From assembly GCF_963528755.1 (NCBI RefSeq), contig NZ_CAURXA010000004.1, forward strand, positions 1-64,000: DNA of 64,000 nt. The letters are read 5' to 3'. Below the pieces are notes generated by a model that saw only the letters and a list, made by a program, of their open reading frames with translations, had not been told where the DNA came from and made no database searches. Below, piece after piece: positions 58,674 through 64,000 of this stretch. Position 1 is the first letter of the stretch, and each line of letters opens with the position of its first letter. This DNA is from Selenomonas sp963528755. Lineage in GTDB: Bacteria; Bacillota; Negativicutes; Selenomonadales; Selenomonadaceae. The position numbers and the translations under genes are program-made.

Positions 58674-61263
58674 ATTGCAGGAGCGCATCGTAAACTACAT
58701 GCGCACGGCGGCGTACAAGCCGCTGACGGCGGACGATCTCGCCGCCGCCATGAGCCTCGCGCAAGAAGAACTCGCGCTCTTTTGGACGGCTTTGGAAGAG
58801 CTGGAGAAGACCGCGGCCGTCATCAAGACGCGCCACGAGCGCTTCGGCGTGCCCGAGCGCATGAACCTCGTCGTCGGCAGGCTCTCGATGTCGGCGAAGG
58901 GGTTCGGCTTCATCATCCCCGAGGTGCGCGAGAAAGAGACGGACAGCGACATCTTCGTGCCGGGCGTGAGTCTCGGCGGCGCGATGAACGGCGACCGCGT
59001 CGTCGCGAGGATTTCGCCGTCGGAAATTGCCGGACGCTCGCGCGAGGGCGAGATCATCCGCATCGTCGAGCGTGCCAACGAGCAGATTGTTGGCACGTTT
59101 GAGGAGAGCCGTCACTTCGGCTTCGTGACGCCCGATGACAAAAAGATCGGGCAGGACATCTTCATTCCCAAGGGCGCTGTGCATGGCGCAAAGGCGGGCA
59201 TGAAAGTCGTCGTGCGCATCACGAAGTGGCCGGCGGGCAGGAGAAACGCCGAGGGCGAGGTGGAGGAAATCCTCGGCCGCGCGGGCGAGCCCGGCGTCGA
59301 CGTGCTCTCCGTCATGAGCCAATACGGGCTTTCGGAGGAGTTTTCCGCCGACGTCGCAGCAGAAGCAGCAGCGATCGAGGACGCTGTCTCACCCGAAGAA
59401 TTCAGCGGCAGGCGCGACCGCCGCGGTTTTCGCATCGTGACGATCGACGGCGAGGACGCGAAGGACTTGGACGACGGCGTTTACGCCGAGCGGCGTGCGG
59501 ACGGCAGTTTCTTCCTCGGTGTCTACATCGCTGATGTCAGTTGGTACGTGCGCGAGAATTCGCCGCTCGACCGCGAGGCGCGTGCACGCGGCACGAGCGT
59601 CTACCTCGTCGACCGCGTGATTCCCATGCTGCCGAAGAAGCTGTCGAACGGTATATGCAGCCTGAACGCGGGCGAAGACCGCCTGGCGATGGCGTGCGAG
59701 ATGGAGATCGGCGCGGACGGACTCGTCAAGAGCTACGAGATCCTGCCCGTCGTCATTCACGTCTATCGTCGCCTGACCTATACGCTCGTCAACGAGATTT
59801 TCGCCGAGGGCGCGGAGGCGGTGCGCACGGAGAACGCCGACCTCCTGCCGCTTCTCACACCTCTTCGCGAGGTGCATGACGCGATGGAAAAGGCGCGGCA
59901 TGAGCGCGGTTCCATCGGCTTCGACGTGCCCGAGATCAAGGTGAAGCTCGACGAGAGCGGCAAGCCCGTCGCGCTCATCAAGCGCACGGGGTCGCTCGCG
60001 GAGTCGATGATCGAGCAGTGCATGCTCGCGGCGAACGAGACCGTCGCGGAGCACATGGAGAAGAAGGAGCAGCCGTTCCTTTACCGCGTGCACGAGCAGC
60101 CGTCGGACGAGAAGATCGAGCGCCTGAACAACCTTCTGGCGACGTTCTCGCTGCACCTCGTGCCGAACGAGGCGGGCGAGGTAGCGCCGAAGGACGTGCA
60201 GCAGGTCTTGGAAAAGGTCAAGGGAAGGCCTGAGGAGCGCATCGTCAGCGCCGTCTCGCTGCGCTCGATGCAGCAGGCGCGTTACGCCGACGCGCCGCTC
60301 GGCCACTACGGACTCGCCGCGCGTCATTACACGCACTTCACGTCGCCGATCCGCCGCTATCCCGACCTCATCGTGCATCGCCTGCTGCGCGAGACGTTTG
60401 CGACGGGCACGATCGCGGCCGAGCGGCAGGAGCGCCTGAGGAGCCTCTTGCCCGAGATCGCCGAGCACACCTCGGCGCGTGAGCGCATCGCCATCGAGGC
60501 GGAGCGCGAGACGCAGGACATGAAGAAGATCGAGTACATGGCGCAGTTTGTCGGCGACGCTTTCGACGCCGTCATCAGCGGCGTCACGGCGTTCGGCATC
60601 TTCTGCGAGCTGGAAAACGGCGTCGAAGGACTCGTGCATGTATCGAGCATGGTCAACGACTACTACGAGTACCGCGAAGACCTCTACGCGCTCGTTGGCG
60701 GTGCGACGCACGTTTCCTACCGCCTCGGCGAGCCTGTGCGCGTCGTGCTCGTGCGTGCCAATATCGCCGAGCGCAACCTCGACTTCATCTTGGAGGACAA
60801 CGGCGTCTTTGTCGCCGCGAAGAAGAAGCCCGAGGAAGGCGGCGTAAAGCGCGGTGAGTCTTCAAAGGGCAAGGGCGCGAAGAAGGACGCACGCTCGAAA
60901 AAGGGCAGAGGTCGGAAGGCGGCGAAAGAAAAGCGTACGGATGAGATCATCGCCGATGTGAAGGGCGACAAGCGTCCGGAGAAGACATCCACCCCTGCGG
61001 AAACGGGCGAACGCAAGTCGCACGGCAAGGGACATAAGGGTGCGAAGCCGCACGGCAAAGGGCGCGGTGCGAAGCGGCCGGAAAGATTCCAGGCAGAAAG
61101 GCAGGGCGCTCTCGCCGACGAGTCGAGCAGCAGCCGCCCCAAGGCGTTCTGGATGAAGCCGCCGAAGGACTTGCGCAAGAAGGGCAAGAAGTCTGCGCCC
61201 AAGCCGGAAAAGAAGCGCCGCCCGCACAACAAGACGCAGCGAGCGACGGCGAACAGCGATTGA
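58660..61263 (+). CDS. rnr: Ribonuclease R
   Basis: An 867-residue 3'-5' exoribonuclease. In order it has an N-terminal winged helix (about 1-65), two cold-shock OB domains (GRLSMSAKGFGFIIPE; GTFEESRHFGFVTPDD), the RNB catalytic domain with TIDGEDAKDLDDGVY (about 262) and HFTSPIRRYPDLIVHR (about 560), and an S1 domain (FDAVISGVTAFGIFCELENG). The last 135 residues (from about 732) are an unusually long Lys/Arg/Gly-rich tail. It degrades structured RNA and works with tmRNA-SmpB in ribosome rescue; smpB follows 55 nt downstream. Confidence 0.96.
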   Translation: MEQNELQERIVNYMRTAAYKPLTADDLAAAMSLAQEELALFWTALEELEKTAAVIKTRHERFGVPERMNLVVGRLSMSAKGFGFIIPEVREKETDSDIFVPGVSLGGAMNGDRVVARISPSEIAGRSREGEIIRIVERANEQIVGTFEESRHFGFVTPDDKKIGQDIFIPKGAVHGAKAGMKVVVRITKWPAGRRNAEGEVEEILGRAGEPGVDVLSVMSQYGLSEEFSADVAAEAAAIEDAVSPEEFSGRRDRRGFRIVTIDGEDAKDLDDGVYAERRADGSFFLGVYIADVSWYVRENSPLDREARARGTSVYLVDRVIPMLPKKLSNGICSLNAGEDRLAMACEMEIGADGLVKSYEILPVVIHVYRRLTYTLVNEIFAEGAEAVRTENADLLPLLTPLREVHDAMEKARHERGSIGFDVPEIKVKLDESGKPVALIKRTGSLAESMIEQCMLAANETVAEHMEKKEQPFLYRVHEQPSDEKIERLNNLLATFSLHLVPNEAGEVAPKDVQQVLEKVKGRPEERIVSAVSLRSMQQARYADAPLGHYGLAARHYTHFTSPIRRYPDLIVHRLLRETFATGTIAAERQERLRSLLPEIAEHTSARERIAIEAERETQDMKKIEYMAQFVGDAFDAVISGVTAFGIFCELENGVEGLVHVSSMVNDYYEYREDLYALVGGATHVSYRLGEPVRVVLVRANIAERNLDFILEDNGVFVAAKKKPEEGGVKRGESSKGKGAKKDARSKKGRGRKAAKEKRTDEIIADVKGDKRPEKTSTPAETGERKSHGKGHKGAKPHGKGRGAKRPERFQAERQGALADESSSSRPKAFWMKPPKDLRKKGKKSAPKPEKKRRPHNKTQRATANSD

Positions 61264-61318
61264 TGCAGAGATGCTGCAGGAAGCGGCGATTGCCGCATAA
61301 GGAAGCAGGGGGGAAGCG

Positions 61319-61795
61319 ATGGGACGCAAGAACGACGGCGTGAAGATCGTCGCGGAAAACCGCAAGGCGCGTCACGACTATTTCATACACGAAACCTTTG
61401 AGACGGGACTCGTGCTGCAGGGCACGGAGGTCAAATCCCTGCGTGCGGGAAGAGTGAACCTCAAGGACAGCTTCGCCTCGATCAAGAACGGCGAGATCTT
61501 CGTGGAGAACATGCACATCAGCCCCTACGAGCAGGGCAACATCTTCAACCACGAGCCGCTCAGGAAGCGAAAGCTCCTCATGCACAAGGCGGAGATCGTT
61601 AAACTCTTCTCCAAGACGCGCGAGAAAGGCTTCACGCTCGTGCCGCTGAAGCTCTACTTCTCGAAGGGCAGGGCGAAGCTAGAACTCGCACTTGCAAGCG
61701 GCAAGCACAACTACGACAAGCGCCGCGACCTCGCGGCAAAGGCCGCCAAGCGCGACATCGAGCGCGCCTTGAAGGATCACGGCAAGGGTCGGTGA
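61319..61795 (+). CDS. smpB: SsrA-binding protein
   Basis: A 158-residue basic OB-fold protein. Motifs are VAENRKARHDYFIHETFETG, LQGTEVKSLRAGRVNLKDSF, NMHISPYEQGNIFNHEPLR and the C-terminal KHNYDKRRDLAAKAAKRDIE tail that enters the ribosome. It delivers tmRNA to stalled ribosomes. The gene follows rnr and ends in a terminator. The ssrA gene itself is not in the sequence to the right. Confidence 0.96.
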   Translation: MGRKNDGVKIVAENRKARHDYFIHETFETGLVLQGTEVKSLRAGRVNLKDSFASIKNGEIFVENMHISPYEQGNIFNHEPLRKRKLLMHKAEIVKLFSKTREKGFTLVPLKLYFSKGRAKLELALASGKHNYDKRRDLAAKAAKRDIERALKDHGKGR

Positions 61796-61801
61796 ATACA
61801 A

Positions 61802-61833
61802 CAAAAAGAGATGGCATCCGCCATCTCTTTTTG
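61802..61833. terminator. Bidirectional terminator between smpB and the toxin gene
   Basis: CAAAAAGAGATGGC, loop ATCC, GCCATCTCTTTTTG. Confidence 0.92.
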
Positions 61834-61837
61834 CTAT

Positions 61838-62125
61838 TCATCTGCCGAAAAGTTTACTGTGTGTACCTATGCGAGCGAGCGTAAGGATTAGTATATCGTT
61901 TTGATGTTTATAGATCAGCAGCCAGTCGGGTGAGATATGACATTCGCGGTAACTGCTCCATGTGCCGCTGAGAGCGTGGTCGCGATTCTTCTCCGGCAAG
62001 GGGATGCCGAGAGCCAGCTTTGTGATCACGTCTTCCAAGAGCTTCATATTTTTGCCGCTTTTTTCTGCTGCTTTGTAATCCTTGCGAAATTGTGTCGTTG
62101 TTTTGACAATATATCTGCTTTTCAT
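61838..62125 (-). CDS. YafQ/RelE-family mRNA interferase toxin
   Basis: A 95-residue basic protein of the RelE superfamily: MKSRYIVKTTTQFRKDYKAA at the N-terminus, LSGTWSSYRECHISPDWLLI and a late ILTLARIGTHSKLF with the catalytic-type His. YafQ toxins cut mRNA on the ribosome. The start overlaps the antitoxin stop (ATGA), the normal antitoxin-first order. The smpB terminator lies just beyond its 3' end and also serves this strand. Confidence 0.93.
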   Translation of the reverse strand: MKSRYIVKTTTQFRKDYKAAEKSGKNMKLLEDVITKLALGIPLPEKNRDHALSGTWSSYRECHISPDWLLIYKHQNDILILTLARIGTHSKLFGR

Positions 62126-62400
62126 CTTTTTAAGTCCGCAAAAAGTTCGTCGAGGTCATCGTAGCCCTTTACGTTCGGGTCATTCGTGATTCGTTCGGCT
62201 TCAAGCAAGGCCGCTATAGTCTCTTTGTTCGGCTTTTCCAAAGCGATGTCAAAAGGTATGCGTCCTTCGCGCAGGGATTGGCGGACAAAAATTTGAAAAG
62301 CGGTCGAGAGGTTCATGCCGAGCTCGGCGAAGAAGATGTCGGCCTGCGCCTTTAGTGCTGCATCCATGCGTATGCTGATGTTCGTTGTAGCCGTGGACAT
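62122..62400 (-). CDS. DinJ/RelB-family antitoxin
   Basis: A 92-residue protein; ATG 62400 has AAGGAG 9 nt upstream, while a TTG three codons earlier is unlikely. The N-terminal ribbon-helix-helix (MSTATTNISIRMDAALKAQA) binds DNA and the pair's promoter. The C-terminal acidic region (ITNDPNVKGYDDLDELFADL) would wrap and neutralise the toxin. It forms a type II toxin-antitoxin operon with the adjacent yafQ-like gene. Confidence 0.93.
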   Translation of the reverse strand: MSTATTNISIRMDAALKAQADIFFAELGMNLSTAFQIFVRQSLREGRIPFDIALEKPNKETIAALLEAERITNDPNVKGYDDLDELFADLKR

Positions 62401-62550
62401 AAATATCAACTCCTTATATATATTATACTGTTTTGCACGAAAAAAACAATGATGTGCACGAATAATTCAACATAAAATTCCAAGGGGTCAAGCTGAAGAT
62501 GCAGACCGATTGCCTGCTTTCAATGAAGCGAAAAAGTTCGGTCATGATTC

Positions 62551-62595
62551 TTGACATATAAATCGCTATATCGTAATATATAAATATAACGATTT
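62551..62595 (+). promoter_or_regulatory. Promoter and ArsR-type operator
   Basis: TTGACA (62551-62556), 17-bp spacer, TAATAT (62574-62579). An imperfect palindrome (ATCGT at 62570-62574, ACGAT at 62589-62593, AT-rich between) covers the -10, as expected for ArsR-family autorepression. Confidence 0.7.
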
Positions 62596-62608
62596 TGGAG
62601 TTGATTCT

Positions 62609-62911
62609 ATGGCAGAAGATCGAGAGCTTGCACGCGCGGCCGAGATGCTCAAGGCGCTCTCGCATCCCGTGCGCCTCTGCATCGCGCGCGGGCTTTGGCA
62701 GAGCGGCGGCTGCAATGTGGCGCACATGCAGCAGTGCCTCGAAGCGCCGCAGTCGACGATTTCGCAGCATCTCGCGAAGATGCGCGCCGTCGGCATCATT
62801 GAGGGCGAGCGCAACGGGCTGGAAGTCGTCTATCGCCTCAAGAGCCGGGCAGTGGAGCAGCTGCTCGAAGGGCTTTTCTGCAAGGAGAAGAATTATCACG
62901 ATATGGGCTGA
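62609..62911 (+). CDS. ArsR-family transcriptional regulator
   Basis: A 100-residue winged-helix repressor. ALSHPVRLCIARGL, QQCLEAPQSTISQHLAKMRA (recognition helix) and VGIIEGERNGLEVVYRLKS (wing) are diagnostic. Cysteines at 24, 35 and 43 could sense metal, persulfide or oxidants. The gene is followed 52 nt later by a CoA-disulfide-reductase-like gene. ArsR proteins paired with such enzymes often respond to reactive sulfur species, so that is the likeliest signal (inference). It probably represses its own operon through the palindrome at 62570-62593. Confidence 0.9.
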   Translation: MAEDRELARAAEMLKALSHPVRLCIARGLWQSGGCNVAHMQQCLEAPQSTISQHLAKMRAVGIIEGERNGLEVVYRLKSRAVEQLLEGLFCKEKNYHDMG

Positions 62912-62963
62912 TTTCGCTCTTTCGACGAGCGAAGCGCGGCGGCACAGAAGGAGGCATATCCGT

Positions 62964-64000
62964 ATGGAAATGAAAAAGGAACAGGCAAAGCGCTATGTGA
63001 TCGTCGGCGGCGTGGCGGGCGGGGCGACGGCGGCGGCGCGACTCAGGCGCTTGGACAAGGATGCGAAGATCGTGCTCTTCGAGCGCGGCGAGCACATCTC
63101 CTTCGCGAACTGCGGCCTGCCATACTATGTGGGTGATGAGATCAAGGAGAGCGAGAGCCTGCTGCTCATGACGCCCGAGCTGTTTCGCGAGCGCTTCGCC
63201 GTCGACGTGCGCACGGGAAGCGAGGTCGTGCAGGTCGATGCAGAAAATCGCCGCGTCCGGGTGCGGACGCCGGCGGGTGAGACGTATGAAGAGCCGTACG
63301 ACGCGCTTCTCCTGTCGCCCGGAGCAAAACCTCTGCGGCCGCCGATCCCGGGCATCGAAAGCCCGCGCGTCCTCGCACTTCGCAATGTGCCCGATGCCGA
63401 GGCTCTGCGCCGTCTGGCGGATCAGTATGCAGCGACGGGGCGTGCCGTCGTCGTGGGCGGCGGCTTCATCGGCGTCGAGATGGCGGAGAATCTTCGTGCG
63501 CGCGGGCTTTCCGTCACGCTCGTCGAAGCGGCGCCGCATGTGCTCGCGCCCTTTGATGCGGACATGGTGAAGATCGTGGAAAAAGAGATGAACGAGAACG
63601 GCGTCGGACTCGTCCTCGGCGATGGCGTGAAGGAGTTCAAGGAAGAAGCTGAGGGCATCCTCGTGCGCCTTGCGAGCGGGCGCGAGGTAGCGGCGGACTT
63701 CGTCGTGCTCGCCATAGGCGTGAGCCCCGACACGGGCTTTTTGCAGGCGAGCGGCATCGCGCTCGGCGAGCGCGGCCACATCCTCGTAAACGAGCGCATG
63801 GAGACGAACGTGCCCGAGGTCTACGCCGTGGGCGACGCCGTGCTGACGCTCGACCGCCAGACGAAGAAGGCGGGCGCTCTGCCGCTCGCAGGGCCTGCGA
63901 ATCGGCAGGGACGTATCGCCGCCGACAACATGGCGGGCAGGCGGCGCGTCTATGACGGATTCGTCGGCACGGCGATCCTCAAGGTGTTCGGCCTCGCGGC
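62964..64000 (+). CDS. CoA-disulfide reductase/NADH oxidase-like flavoprotein (3' end outside window)
   Basis: The reading frame is open from ATG 62964 (GAAGGAGG upstream) to the window edge, 345 codons. It has an FAD motif YVIVGGVAGGATAAARLRRL, a redox-active cysteine in HISFANCGLPYY (Cys50), an NADH-binding motif VVVGGGFIGVEMAENL and VPEVYAVGDAV. A single active-site Cys with no CxxxxC pair places it with CoA-disulfide reductases, NADH peroxidase/oxidases and persulfide reductases. Some relatives carry a C-terminal rhodanese domain; whether this one does cannot be seen. It is probably controlled by the upstream ArsR regulator. Confidence 0.9.
   Translation, partial: MEMKKEQAKRYVIVGGVAGGATAAARLRRLDKDAKIVLFERGEHISFANCGLPYYVGDEIKESESLLLMTPELFRERFAVDVRTGSEVVQVDAENRRVRVRTPAGETYEEPYDALLLSPGAKPLRPPIPGIESPRVLALRNVPDAEALRRLADQYAATGRAVVVGGGFIGVEMAENLRARGLSVTLVEAAPHVLAPFDADMVKIVEKEMNENGVGLVLGDGVKEFKEEAEGILVRLASGREVAADFVVLAIGVSPDTGFLQASGIALGERGHILVNERMETNVPEVYAVGDAVLTLDRQTKKAGALPLAGPANRQGRIAADNMAGRRRVYDGFVGTAILKVFGLA

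Noticed and set aside
61838..62400. ssrA gene expected downstream of smpB
   Set aside because: The region holds a complete toxin-antitoxin pair on the minus strand and no tmRNA-like sequence.

Overview
The window looks like a chromosomal segment (about 58-60% G+C by eye) of a Negativicutes bacterium, a diderm Firmicute of the Selenomonas/Veillonellaceae type. Gene signals are Firmicute-like (strong AGGAGG ribosome sites, TTGACA/TATAAT promoters). Outer-membrane functions are also encoded: a TonB-dependent receptor, ExbB/ExbD, and two TonB-like proteins. Genus-level placement is inference from gene content only.

Layout. 1-1057: the trailer end of a type I-C-like CRISPR array; its leader and cas genes lie to the left, outside the window. 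1222-2961: a lower-GC accessory patch with two small paralogous ORFs, a HipA-like kinase and an AbiEi-like remnant. 3075-5382: a DUF134/NifX-type metal regulator, a thioredoxin reductase and a glutaredoxin-like protein. 5383-10190: murA, tRNA-Arg and the folate operon folE-folP-folB-folK, bracketed by two clusters of an unusual promoter-carrying repeat. 10191-16832: a GGDEF/EAL protein, a Pro/Glu-rich membrane protein, a chemoreceptor, a MITE-like element, an Mrp ATPase and an OhrR-like regulator. 16960-21191: a tiny ORF with its own promoter and terminator, then a Mn/Zn ABC transporter operon whose last permease carries a C-terminal winged helix.

21288-33315 is mainly a large iron-uptake and electron-transfer operon: exbB-exbD-tonB, an FTR1-type permease, P19, a structured intergenic RNA, a DUF2318 membrane protein, an FtsX-like ABC transporter, an FMN-binding lipoprotein, its flavin transferase ApbE, and NusG-II and Gx-transporter proteins. 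ExbBD/TonB would power outer-membrane uptake. FTR1/P19 and the ABC proteins would move iron across the periplasm and inner membrane. The ApbE-flavinylated lipoprotein would supply electrons outside the cytoplasm (inference). 33383-39864: cupin, enolase, a heavy-metal domain protein, tandem HD-GYP phosphodiesterases, a second TonB-like protein and a small unknown protein.

40045-46243 is an accessory region: a minus-strand RNA candidate, a three-gene cassette (GHKL ATPase, unknown, DUF6339-like), a nitroreductase and a nuclease/helicase gene broken by an amber codon. 46320-50967: a cobalamin riboswitch, a TonB-dependent receptor and a BtuF/BtuC-like pair with no ATPase gene. 51237-58673: a dicarboxylate symporter, a Bcr/CflA exporter, a roughly 290-nt unidentified structured RNA, an acyl-CoA ligase, an orphan sugar-binding lipoprotein, secG, an esterase and a thioesterase. 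58660-64000: rnr-smpB, a DinJ/YafQ toxin-antitoxin pair, and an ArsR regulator with a CoA-disulfide-reductase-like enzyme that runs off the right edge.

The best candidates for undescribed biology are the repeated promoter modules (around 5.5, 9.9 and 57 kb), the RNAs at 26.0, 40.1 and 54.0 kb, the HipA-like kinase with its two small partners, the GHKL/DUF6339 cassette, and the fusion of iron uptake with flavin electron transfer.
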